Notes: generated by a model not told the origin, from the letters alone. DNA of 64,000 nt from Miscanthus floridulus (GCF_019320115.1 NC_089587.1:87004939-87068938); one strand, 5' to 3'. Positions 49,001 to 58,941 are shown, counted from the first letter of the stretch. Numbers and translations are program-made.

Positions 49001-49240
49001 GACAATGAAAGTGCGGTAAAACTTGCAAATAATCCGGTTCAACACTCTCGGACCAAGCATATAGATATCCGCCATCACTTTCTAAGAGATCATGTGGCTA
49101 AAAATGATATATCACTAGAAGGTGTAAGATCCGAAGATCAATTAGCGGATATCTTCACTAAACCGCTAGATGAGGCTACTTTTTGTAGATTGCGGAATGA
49201 GCTCAATGTACTTAATTTTAGTAACTTCACTAAAAATTGA
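46013..49240 (+). pseudogene. Element G pol: protease, integrase, reverse transcriptase, RNase H
   Basis: Codons counted from 46013: protease active site DSG (13-15); integrase zinc finger H144, H149, C178, C181; integrase catalytic D209, D272, E308 with exact DD35E spacing; reverse transcriptase with the first catalytic Asp in [11 protein letters not shown] (D672) and YVDD at 48281-48292 (757-760); RNase H with SDSDYAG and TKHIDIRHHF towards the end. Domain order is Ty1-copia. One nonsense codon, TAG at 48200-48202, lies in the reverse transcriptase before YVDD, and the frame is otherwise open to 49240. A TAG at 46010-46012 and the gag TGA precede it in the same frame, so gag-pol fusion would need suppression of two stops. 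The residues needed for catalysis are all present. Confidence 0.92.
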
Positions 49241-49620
49241 GCTTGTGTTGTCCCTTGCATTCATTGTATTATACAACATGCTTAATTTGTGGCAATGCAT
49301 ATAGGGCTTGTCTAACATGGTTAAGATAACCGCCGAAAAGCGTGTGAAGAAGCTTAACCTTGGACCAAACTTGGCAAGCAACTAGAGTTACTTACAAGTA
49401 TTGCATATGCATGAATGTTGTTTTGTCATTTTGTTCCATTTGCCCTCTTGTTGCTTATTTTCTTAAAATGAATTATAGCCTAAGGCAAAATATTTTGAAA
49501 AATATGAGGGTTTGAGAGAGGTCACTCACATCAGTCCCAATTGGTGTTTATTTGGATCTTATTTAAGTTGGGACTTGATTGGGAACAGGCAGCGCGAAGG
49601 GAGTTTGAAGATTTGCTGGA
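49241..49620 (+). other. Element G spacer after pol
   Basis: Noncoding by inspection. It separates the pol stop codon from the internal palindrome array. I see no LTR ends or target duplication here, so the array that follows is not an inserted solo LTR. Confidence 0.6.
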
Positions 49621-49626
49621 AAAAGT

Positions 49627-49902
49627 GCACCGGACGCTGCTGTCCAGCATCCGGTCAGTTCACAGGAGGTGAACTGCTGGTAAAGGAGTGACCGGATGCT
49701 GCGTCTGTGCGTCCGGTCAGCAGGGGATCCCACGTCTGGTCGATCGAAGGAGAAACAAGTTGTACTGACCGGACCCTGCCTACGTCCGGTCATGGACCAC
49801 CGGACGCGTCCGGTCCCGATTCCAGAGGAATTGGACCTCTCTGGAATCGACCGGACGCTAGGTGGTAGCGTCCGGTCGCTACCACCGGAGCGTTCGGTTA
49901 GT
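49627..49902 (+). promoter_or_regulatory. Internal CCGG palindrome array in element G
   Basis: The same motif family as in the LTRs occurs between pol and the extra ORF. It includes ACCGGACGCGTCCGGT at 49799-49814 and a final unit of ACCGGAGCGTTCGGTTAG type. A TATA-like CTATTTAA follows 60 bp later. The order array, last GGAGCGTYCGG unit, TATA is as in LTRs D, F and G. I infer a second promoter for the extra ORF. Confidence 0.65.
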
Positions 49903-49962
49903 GGATCTCGCACGGCTTCAGGACTCTTTTCTCCGTTTCCTTATCTGTCGTGTGTGGGGAAT

Positions 49963-49970
49963 CTATTTAA
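49963..49970 (+). promoter_or_regulatory. TATA-like element of the G internal promoter
   Basis: CTATTTAA here is nearly the same as the CTATTTAAG of solo LTR D and sits at the equivalent place below an array. It is about 760 bp upstream of the extra ORF. The intervening leader is GC-rich and has GT/AG signals (for example CAGGTAGC near 50472 and GTGCAG near 50583) that could bound an intron. Confidence 0.5.
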
Positions 49971-50726
49971 TCTTAGCCGTACTCTTTTTGCCCCTCACCT
50001 CGCCTTTGCCCTAGCCCGAGCCACCGCCTAATCGCTGCCCCTTTACTCACCGCGCCACCGCAACCCCGCGCTGGCCGCCTCTGCGCCCAAGCTCGCCATG
50101 CCACCATAACTCGCCGTGCCGCCGCAGCCTCGAGCCGCCCACCTTGCGCTCGCCTAGCACGCCACCGCGCCAACCCTAGCTCGTGTGCGTGTCTGCTCTG
50201 TGCGGCTCTCCGTGTCAGCGCCGCCGTCGGTTCCTCTGGCGCCAAGCTTCAGTCAAAGTCGATTCCAGTGCCTTAGGCCTACCTCCTCTCGGTAAGGCTA
50301 GCTCCTTGGTTCAATTTCGATTTGCTTAGATCAAATTGCAATACAATGCGCTGATTTATAAAAAAAATTCTAGGGCCACCAGTTCATCACTGCTCCTTGT
50401 AACCCTAGCCCCTGCTAGTTCCGAGGGTTCCCCTGCGTGTCGCCTTTTCTTTTCTCGGATCGCCGGATTGTCAGGTAGCTTGCCCATCGTCTCAATTTCG
50501 TACCTACATTGCTTGCTTCCTAGGTTTTCACATCTATTAGATATATTGTATTTATTCGTATATCCATCTATTCTATTGTGCAGCGAGTCGGTTCCGTTGT
50601 GGTTCTTGTGGCAGTTGGCAGTCAACTCAGAGCCAAGCTCGCGAGTATGGACCGAGGCCAAGCCTCGAAAGCGGCAGTTTGACAGTTGATCTTCATCAGC
50701 GGCAGTTCAACATCTTGTCAGTTCAG

Positions 50727-53211
50727 ATGGCTCGCACCAAGAACGTTGGTGGTGGCCCTGGTGATGACGATCGGAGGCTCCCGCCTCGCCAGCCAGCAGG
50801 ATCGAAGGGCAAGTCAACCAAGCAGGTGACATCCAAGAAGCGCAAGTACTCCAACGCAGAGACAGTGAGAGCAGTAGCTGTTGCAGAGGCCGCAAAGCGT
50901 GCTGAGAGAGGTAGTGCCCGCAGCGGAGTTGTCATTGCAGATCAGCCGGTTTCACCAGCAGTAAGAGCTGTGATTGAGGAGGTTGAGCGTCATCACGGTA
51001 GTCCAGCTAGGACCGCCACATTTGCAGGATGACGGGTTGCCATTGAGGAGGGTCAGCCAGCAGAGCAGGAGCTAGTTCAGCAGACTCAGGAGGGCGAGCA
51101 GGCACAACAGACCTAGGAGGCCGAGGGGACAGAGCCAGCACCCCAGCTTCACCGCTCTGGACGGACCCGTGTACTAGTCTCACCGAGGCCGCCGACACAG
51201 CGGAGGGGATCACGTCCACCACCTAGACCACAGGGTCCACCTCTAGTGGTGCATCTCGACTTGAGGGCCACCATGGCCAGACAGGTTCAGTAGCTGCGAT
51301 TTGTAGAGTTTGAGGTTTGGTTTCCTTCGAGGAGGGATGAGAGAGCAGCTGAGGGTTTCTACACGCCACTGCAGGAAGATTTCTACAATGCTTATCTCAA
51401 CAGTGGGGCAGTGTTTAGATCTCAGAGAGTCTGTCGGATAGAGTCTATTGTGGCAGCAGCCGGAGAGCACATTCGGCCTTACTTATCATATTTGCTAGGG
51501 TTGACAGATTTGATTGGACGGACGGGAATATATGTACCATCTTGGGTTCGTCAGTTTTATGCTTCACTCTTCATCGATCCACATCACAGATTTATTCACT
51601 TTGCCTTCAGAGGCAAAGACTACAGAGTGACGAGTGGCAGGGCCAGAGAGATACTGAGGCTACAGGATCAGCCTATCAGGATGCATGAGGTTTGTTATGG
51701 ACAGCAGGAGCCTCCCAAGCGTCCTCATGGAGGGTTGGTGCCTCCTACAGATTTAGTGCGACATTGCTTCAAGGAGCCCTTTGGTGAGGGGTCGAGCAGG
51801 AACCCCAGTGACTTGACTCCTACAGTGAGAGTGCTAGAGGCTATTATCAGGAGGACACTGCTTCCTAGGTTGGGATACAGGGAGGGCCTGACTCGCTTAT
51901 AGCTCTGGCTTCTCAATGCACTGATGCAGCAGACAGTATTTGATATCTGGGACCTCCTTCTTTCAGAAATGGAGGATACAATAGCTGAAGGATTCAAGGG
52001 TCATAGGCAGCTTCCCCATGCTCACTGGATCACTTTTCTCATCCGCAGAGTGGTGCTTGATAAGCCCCCAGGTATGATGGATGAGTATACAGGTGCCACC
52101 ACAGAGTTCCCAACTTACAACTTGTCACAGAGGATCAGACACAGCACTCCTCAGGCACCTAGACAGCCTAGCCGTCGTCCCGGTGTGCTAGAGTCCGCAG
52201 CTCAGCAGGATGAGATTATTAGAGGGATTGCAGCCACTGAGGAGGAGGAGCTAGAGGCACAGCAGGAGGTGAGCGAGTATAGTGACAGCTCTGATGACGA
52301 CTACCAGCCTATTCCTCAGATGCCTCCACGCAGACACGATGCAGAGGCCGGTAGCTCGAGTTCTGCTCCACCTGCTCCACAGATAGATCCCGCTCTCATT
52401 GCTATTCTTGAGTGGATGCAGCAGACACAGGATAGACAGGCATAGGAGACAGCTACTACTTTTGCCCAGTTTCAGGCTCGACAGGACGAGTTCCAGAGGC
52501 AGCAGCAGGTCATGCAGCAGCAGCAGATGCATCAGCAGCAGATACTCTTGCAGCAGCAGCTTATGGGTTTCATGCAGCATGTAGTGACAGCTCTTAGGGC
52601 ACCACAGCCATAGCCTTCGCCCCAGCTTGCTCAGCCTGCTACCACTTCGTCGCCTCCAGCAGTACAGCCTAGTGGGCTCCAGAGTCCGGGACAGCCTCCA
52701 GCTCAATTTGCTTCCCCTCTTTGTACAGGTGTCCCAGTGGTTAGCCTCACCCGTGGTAGCCCCACAGTTCACTCCACTTCAGACGGGCTTCACACCGGAG
52801 CAGTCACCCTCGCTGTTCGTGCCTGACACGTCAGTCTCTAGGAGTCTTGGAGCATCTTTCAGCGAGCTGACTGGCATGCCCACACCACCTCATATGCATG
52901 CCGCCGGTCCCTCTACAGCAGTCCCAGTCGCAGTGACTACTCAGAGGCTTCCTAGCTCAGTCGCATCATCAGATCCTACAGATGTACCAGCAGCTTCATA
53001 GGCTGCACCTATCCCAGCTCAGACCCAGACCGCTTCAGCGATGCTTCCTGCCACAGAGGGTCAGTCAGCTCAGAGCTCAGGGTCAGATGATGATGGTGCC
53101 CAGTTCTAGCTTGCTCCACGCACCTCAGCGTCCGGCTCATCCGCTGCAGCCCCGCCGACCGACCCCTAGGTTTTGGTGTTTGACGCCAAAGGGGGAGAGG
53201 GTTCGAGTATG
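50727..53211 (+). pseudogene. Element G extra ORF downstream of pol (envelope-like position), decayed
   Basis: ATG 50727 begins MARTKNVGGGPGDDDRR, a basic, nuclear-signal-like N-terminus (KKRKYS). The frame is interrupted by TGA 51030 and TAG at 51114, 51291, 51900, 52443 and 52611, then needs a frame change near 52720 to continue. The middle reads WVRQFYASLFIDPHHRFIHF then FRGKDYRVTSGRAREIL, which resembles the family called 'putative plant transposon protein'. A Gln-rich tract (52490-52570) and a Ser/Pro-rich tail follow, ending just at the first polypurine tract. Sireviruses often carry an ORF here, termed envelope-like when it has transmembrane segments. I see no signal peptide or membrane segment, so an envelope role is not supported for this one. 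Confidence 0.7.
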
Positions 53212-53242
53212 TAGACTCAGGGGGAGCGACATTTAGGGGGAG
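53186..53242 (+). promoter_or_regulatory. Three extra polypurine tracts in element G
   Basis: CAAAGGGGGAGAGG (53187-53200), AGGGGGAGCG (53219-53228) and AGGGGGAG (53235-53242) occur about 440-500 bp before the 3' LTR. Multiple polypurine tracts are a reported trait of Sireviruses. Confidence 0.65.
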
Positions 53243-53668
53243 CTAGTATTAGCTTATGAGCTAGTTTTCTTGTATTAGCTTATTATATACATTTGGAGTT
53301 CTATTTGTGTGATACACTATTACTTATGCATTTATGTGTTTACTTTCATGCATTCTATTATATATATGTGATAGTGCTATCTATGTGATTGTGATATATG
53401 ACATGTGTGCTTTCTACTTTGCATTATTTAAATGTCATATCACTTGTGTCATGCTCATTTGCCTTTACTTCCGCGTTTAAACTCCGTTGCAAATGAGCTT
53501 TGTTAATCGTACTCATGCTTAACTCACATCCTTTGAGTACATTGTGTTGGCTTGGGTCATATAAGCTTGACTAACATTTTTGTTCTTATTGACAAAAGCT
53601 TATATGAACCAAGCCCGTCAAAAACCTCACTCTCTCACATACTCGAGGTGGTATTGTCATCAATCACC

Positions 53669-53682
53669 AAAAAGGGGGAGAT
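53669..53682 (+). promoter_or_regulatory. Element G main polypurine tract
   Basis: AAAAAGGGGGAGAT directly abuts the 3' LTR and should prime plus-strand DNA synthesis. Confidence 0.85.
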
Positions 53683-55250
53683 TGAAAGCATCTAGGCCCC
53701 TAGTTGGGTTTCGGTGATTAATAACAATACAAGATTACTATGACTAACGTGTGTTTTGCAGATACAATTAAGTTAGGTCATGGTAATGAAGATCAATTGG
53801 GCAATCAAAGTTGTCATGCCCCCTCGTTGGAAATCGTTTCGGTTTTCAAAGGATGGACGACAAGGTTAAGGATGACTAGTTCTAAGTGTCGATTGGAGTT
53901 GGAGAGACACTTAGAGTAGTTTAGGACTTTGTTTTTCCTTTGGCCGTACTATTAAGGGGGGTATGGATGGGTAGCTTGACCTAGTTGAGTCTAGTGAGTT
54001 AGGTGTGGTGCACACTTGTTAAAACTAGCTCTAGGTAGCTCCTACGAAGCCTTTTGATCCCATGGAGCAAACTTCATTCACAAATGATCGAGAGTTGGAA
54101 GTGAATGGAGGGTCAAATACTGACCGGACGCTGGCTCCGGGGCGACCGGACGCTGGCCACAGGGTCCGGTCAGTTCATTTGACCGAGGAAAACCAGTCTG
54201 GTGTGACTGGACGCTGGAAGGTCAATGTGACCGGACGCTGTGGGCCAGCGTCCGGTCGACTCCAGTAAGGGTCCAGCTTGAGAAAGTGTGACCGGACGCG
54301 TCCGGTCAATACTGACCGGACCCTGAGTATCCAGCGTCCAGTCGAGTACAGTAAGCATCCAAGAGCGACCGGACGAGTCCGATCATTACTGACCGGACCC
54401 TGACAGCGTCCGGTCATCACTTGAAAACTGTTGCGCGGGTTGAATTGACCGGAGCGTCCGGTCAGCATGACCGGAGCGTCCGGTCACCCCGCAGAAACTC
54501 ATAACGGTTCGTTTTTCAGGCTGTCTTATAAATAGAAGCTCCACTCGTGTGTGGAGTGACTTTTGCTCATTTCAATAGCTGAGAAACACGTTTGTGAGTG
54601 CCAAGAAGAGCAAGGTCCTAGTGAGGTGTTTGTGATTTGAGAATCCAAGAGTGAAACCTCATTAGTGAATCAAGAGTAGACAAGTGTGCATCCATCTTCT
54701 CATTAGGCTTCGCGTGGTCAAGTGAGAGTTCGTGCTTGTTACTCTTGGTGATCGCCATCACCTAGACGGCTTGGTGGTGATTGGGAGGTTGGTGTTCACC
54801 CGACGGAGCTTGTGGGTGACCCAACTCAAGTTGTGAGCGGCTTTGGGTGATTCGCCGCGATGGAGTGTCGAAGAATCAACCCGTAGAGAGCACTTGATCC
54901 TTGCGCGGATCAAGGGTGAGCTACACCCTTGCGCGGGTGCTCCAACGAGGACTAGTGGGGAGTGGCGACTCTCCGATACCTCGGCAAAACATCGCCGCGT
55001 TCCTCTCTCCATTTACTTTGAGCATTTACTTTAAGTATTTACTTTGAGCAATTCAATACTTGTCTTTACATTCATAGAATTGTCATGCTAGAGTAAGTTT
55101 GGAACATAGGTTGTCTTTTGTGCGTTAATTTGATAGAAACACCTTTCTAGGCACAAGGGGTTAATTGGGCTATCCGTAGGATTTGATTATTGCAAGAAAA
55201 TTTAGAATTAGCCCAATTCACCCCCCCTCTTGGGCATCTTGATCCTTTCA
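53683..55250 (+). repeat. Element G 3' LTR
   Basis: This 1,568-bp copy contains the array at 54116-54487 and TATAAATAG at 54527-54535. It is followed by the GCGGG target duplication and then the rest of A's 5' LTR. Confidence 0.93.
54116..54487 (+). promoter_or_regulatory. CCGG palindrome array in the G 3' LTR
   Basis: Same layout as in the 5' LTR, with the perfect palindrome at 54290-54307. About 11 of the 28 LTR differences fall in this 370-bp block, mostly CG changed to TG or CA on one copy. Confidence 0.8.
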
Positions 55251-55255
55251 GCGGG

Positions 55256-55474
55256 CTAGAGACCGAAGTGAGCGCTTCGGTCAGAGAGGTGGGCTAGAGT
55301 CAGAAAACGAGCGCCATTCCTCCTCGGCCAGACCTTCCGATCGGTGATTGTGTCGCCCTTCTGGCCTGTTGTTTAGATACTTGGGCCAGCCCACGAGTTG
55401 CGCATTTGTCTGCTTGGGCCGAGCCTTTGTTGGGAAGCCGGTCCGTGAGGGACCCCGGGTTTATGAACCCAACA
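55256..55474 (-). repeat. Element A 5' LTR, outer part
   Basis: Continues the LTR broken at 41977 and matches 2437-2660. It ends TTTATGAACCCAACA and is followed by the AGGAC target duplication of A. Confidence 0.87.
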
Positions 55475-56186
55475 AGGACTGAGTTAATAAGTGCTAATGA
55501 GGTTGATTAGTGGTTAGAACTCATTATCGCTTATTAGCCCAAGTTTTTTTAGCAACGCTATTAACCCATGTTTAGTCTGCTATCGCGAGATGGCTAATTT
55601 TTAGCCCTATGATCTAAACACCCACAAATTAAGCCAGTTAGGACTTAGGAGTGGGCCAAACCATATAATGTGGGGCGCTGTTGACTTTTCTCTTGATGCT
55701 TATATTGTCTTAGATTTTCAGAAGCGCTTACATTTTGGGATGGAAAGAGTAATGGTTTTTGTTTAAATTGATGGATTCAAAATTCATACCAGTATGAAGG
55801 ATCAAAACATTACAATTCATCCATAAAATCATTAAGTTTCCATGTGTTCATCAAGAATATACACAAAGATCTTTTTTGAGAGGTGCATGCACAAAATAAT
55901 AATTAGTGCACTATCTTATTTCCATATAAAAAAGGCACAGATGATGGGTAAGCTATATATGGTACTATATGAAGAAGGTACATATATATGGCATGGGTAG
56001 TACGAGGCATTTCCCATTTCCCATTTGGTATGCTGACTTTTGCTGAGTGTTGGCTAAAATCAGGTATGAGAGGTCAAGTCAAGCAAGTGTAACCATACGA
56101 CAATACACACATCGGCAGCCTCACAGGTAGGAGTATTAGACAATGGGTCATATAGAGGTACATTACATGATATGTATAGCTGTTGT

Positions 56187-56325
56187 CCAGCCCTGTTCGT
56201 TTCACTGAAATTTAATTTATGCTGATGTTTATGCTGAAATGCTGTGAGAGGAAAGCACTCAAAAGTACCACTGAAGTAGTGCATTAGACTTTCCTCACGC
56301 CAGCCAGCCGGCTTATGTTCCCTGA
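56187..56325. mobile_element. MITE-like remnant
   Basis: The segment runs from AGCCCTGTTCGTTTC to GGCTTATGTTCCCTGAA and contains GCTGAAATGCTGTGAGAGG. This resembles the grass MITE group that starts GGCCCTGTTCG, though the terminal repeat is degenerate and I find no clear target duplication. Confidence 0.4.
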
Positions 56326-56382
56326 AATTAAACCGAATCTTAAAAAAATGTGCATTCCAAACTATTCTTTAAATGTCAGGCC

Positions 56383-56923
56383 TTGTTTGGATTGAAGGAA
56401 GAACGTAGGAAAGTTACAGGAAACTCATTTCAGAAGAATCATTTCATTTCTCATCGTTTGGAACAAGGGAAGCAGCAAAATACTTTCTAGAGGAACGGCA
56501 ATGGTACCTGTACTTTTGCAGGAATCAGAAAATGAGCTCTAAGCTCAGGAAAACTTTCCTACGGCCATTCACGGTCTCTCTCGTCTGTTAACCATGCTTT
56601 TAGCTGGTAGAATTAACTTGCTGTGTCCGTACAGTCAATGGTTGGTGATAGAGTTGCATAGGGTCTAAGGCCCATATCTAAGAGTCACAATTTATTAAAT
56701 GCCAAGTAATTATAAAACACAATTAATCGGTCCACTATTATTAGAGATGCTATTATTAGTTTAACACTTTTATGTTTTTCTATTCCCGTATCATGGATTC
56801 CTGCATTCTAAACACATCATCTTCCTACGTTTTCTATTCCTCTATTTTGCAATCTCATTCCTATTCCTTTTCTATGTTTTCGTACATTCCTATGTTTTAG
56901 GATCCTTCGTTCCGAACAGACCC
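56383..56923. mobile_element. Possible MITE or other DNA transposon derivative
   Basis: The ends are imperfect inverted repeats: GGCCTTGTTTGGATTGAAGG on the left and, reversed from the right, GGGTCTGTTCGGAACGAAGG. The interior is AT-rich and noncoding. No target duplication could be fixed, so the family is uncertain. Confidence 0.45.
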
Positions 56924-58452
56924 TTAGTCAAAACGAGTGCCATAGCCACAACATTCGTTTAATAAAAAAAAAGTGCTAGTCGCAGCATGTAAAGCAACGC
57001 ACTCCCAGTCCGAGTGGAGACATTTTGAGATATTAGCAGATGCCCGTGCGTTGCAATGGGTGTTACACTCTCCACTTGATACTTTCTTTCAACATATATT
57101 TCTTAACTTGGCAACACTACATGATTCTATCTTAAATTGAATACTACAGCAGAAAAGCATCTCTGATTTTTTTACTTCTGTACATAGTGAATTTACATGT
57201 GTACACTTCCTTAAAAAGCTAATAAAACAAATTAAAGTTGAATACTACAACAGAAAAGTCATCTCATCACTGAATGCAAAAGGAGGGGACATTGTCCATT
57301 GCAACGCTCAAATTTGATCATGTAGTTTGATTTTACCGTGGAATGTGTCCTATGATGACAAATTACAATAACCCATATCATCAACAAACAAACATTAAGC
57401 TCCAGATTCATCATACTTTGCAGATGTTCATATACCAAATACAATTATTCAGATCATCAACAAACAAATATTACCCTCCATAAGCAGCAAGAAATTGAGT
57501 CAATGGCCTATACAATGTTGTGGACACAATCTGAGATGAACCATTGTTGAAAGGTCCTTGTGTGGTTTTGGTAATTGAGTGACAACCTAGGTGGACTAAT
57601 TGTGTTTATGTGAGATACACAGATGATTAGTTCACAAGTACATGAGTGTGAGCAACATATGCCATGAAGGTGAAAATGGCTTGGAGATGTTGCAAAGCTC
57701 ACACATGTGATGATGAAGGAGCTCATTGCAAATGAGACATGACATTGAGTCATGTGATCAAGGTGGAGAAGATCAAGACATGACTTGGCTTGATGGACTG
57801 GTTGCAAGCGTGAAGGATAAGTTGGAGGCTTTGGAGCGATGGACCGCGTGGCGGTGAAGCTTAAGCAAGACTTGGCGCCGATGGACGAAGGCAACGGTGA
57901 AAAGCAAGTGAAGTCAAGATCGATGAACCAATATGATCACGTGATGATATGAAGTGGATCATATCATTGTTGATCGTGTTGGTGCATGTGTTGCATCAAC
58001 TTTGGAGGAGAATGAATGGAATGCGCAAGGCAAATGTATAACCTAGGGCATTTCATTTCACCGGTCATAGGTGTGTAGAGAAGTTTATGACCGGGTTTAG
58101 GATAGATGGCCGTACTATCAAGAGGGGCAAGCTTATTTGCATATCGGTCATCTAGTGCCACTCGAGTGATCTAACTTTGTATCGTCGCTAGGATTGAGTG
58201 GTGTGGCAAGCTGAGTGGCTAATCCTTTGGAAAATGATTGTGAAAATGCTAACACACATACACATGGTGGTGTACACTTGGTGGTGTTGGCACATTTACA
58301 AAAGGAGATGAAGTTGGAGTTGATGAGGATCAACTCGGCAATGGAACAGAGGTGAGAAAGGTTCGAAACTCCACCAGCGGAGTGTCCGCCCATAGAGTGC
58401 GTACAGTCCGACGATGCCACCGGCGCCCTGTATAGAAAAGACAAGGTTTCAC

Positions 58453-58887
58453 AGTGTGCACCGGGCACTGGTCACGCAGTGACTGGACGCTGAGGTCCTA
58501 CGTCCGGTTAGTGGCAGCAGTGAAGGCACAGGCGTCGGTCTTTGACCAGACGCTGGGTCACTTCGTGACCGGACGCTGGGTGGCTGCGTCCGGTCCCGCT
58601 GACATGGCAGCACAGTGAAGAGGAGAAATGACCAGACGTTGATGCTGCGTTCGGTCGTGACCGACCGGACACGTGCGGTCATGAATTTTCGCGACTGGAA
58701 CCTTACTGGAAATGACCGGACGCTAGGGTCCTACGTCCGGTCACTTTGAGCAGTTGCGTTCGGTCATCACTTGACCGTTGAGATCAAGCGACTGAGGTTG
58801 AATGGAGGCACCACGTGGCGAGCATCTATTGACCAGACGCTGAGGTCTTACGTCTGGTCGATCTGACTGGCGCGTCCGGTCAACCCG
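58453..58887 (+). promoter_or_regulatory. CCGG palindrome array in F
   Basis: Units such as GACCGGACGCTGGGTGGCTG and GCGTCCGGTC are more degenerate than in G; the perfect palindrome has decayed to GACCGGACACGTGCGGTC (about 58663-58680). The last unit ends about 45 bp before the TATA box. Confidence 0.75.
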
Positions 58888-58932
58888 AAAAACACCGAGT
58901 GAAGGGGTAACGGCTATTTTAGCCCGTGGGGC

Positions 58933-58941
58933 TATAAATAG
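58933..58941 (+). promoter_or_regulatory. TATA box of F
   Basis: TATAAATAG at the same position relative to the array as in G. Confidence 0.7.

Larger units (their letters stand above)
41978..55250 (+). mobile_element. Element G: Sirevirus (Ty1-copia, SIRE/Maximus-like), nearly complete
   Basis: The 13,273-bp element has LTRs of 1,567 and 1,568 bp (41978-43544 and 53683-55250), ends TGAAAG..CTTTCA, and TSD GCGGG on both sides (41973-41977 and 55251-55255). In order it holds a primer binding site, gag, pol (protease, integrase, reverse transcriptase, RNase H), a 4.4-kb region with an extra ORF, and several polypurine tracts. Integrase before reverse transcriptase marks Ty1-copia. Size, the long coiled-coil gag and the extra ORF mark the Sirevirus lineage. 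By my count the LTRs differ at about 28 positions, about 1.8%. A few nonsense codons make this copy non-autonomous. Confidence 0.93.
1414..55474 (-). mobile_element. Element A: non-autonomous Ty3-type LTR retrotransposon, host of the whole nest
   Basis: The two ends are LTR copies in the same orientation: 1414-2660 on the left and 40957-41977 plus 55256-55474 on the right, the latter split by element G. Both LTR ends are TG..CA, and both flanks carry the 5-bp duplication AGGAC (1409-1413 and 55475-55479). A primer binding site in minus orientation (40940-40954) fixes the 5' end on the right. With nested elements removed, the internal region holds a decayed gag near the 5' end and a long antisense, intron-containing gene. 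I find no protease, reverse transcriptase or integrase. The first 120 bp of the two LTRs differ at roughly 8% of sites by eye, making A the oldest layer. The type of gag and the antisense gene suggest the Tat-related branch of Ty3 elements; this assignment is inference. Confidence 0.88.
55480..57542. other. Right flank of the nest, MITE-rich, no gene recognised
   Basis: The first 200 bp, joined across A with the bases before 1409, look like an AT-rich MITE-like sequence ending GATCTAAACACCC near 55623. About 55725-55752 resembles a Stowaway-type terminus (TTTTGGGATGGAAAGAGTA). Near 57136 and 57237 a short segment (GAATACTACARCAGAAAAG) is duplicated. I see no coding sequence. Confidence 0.5.

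Noticed and set aside
49241..50320. The palindrome array and GC-rich leader inside G as an inserted solo LTR or captured host gene
   Set aside because: No TGAAAG..CTTTCA ends or target duplication were found around the array, and no recognisable host protein is encoded. I treat it as part of the element.
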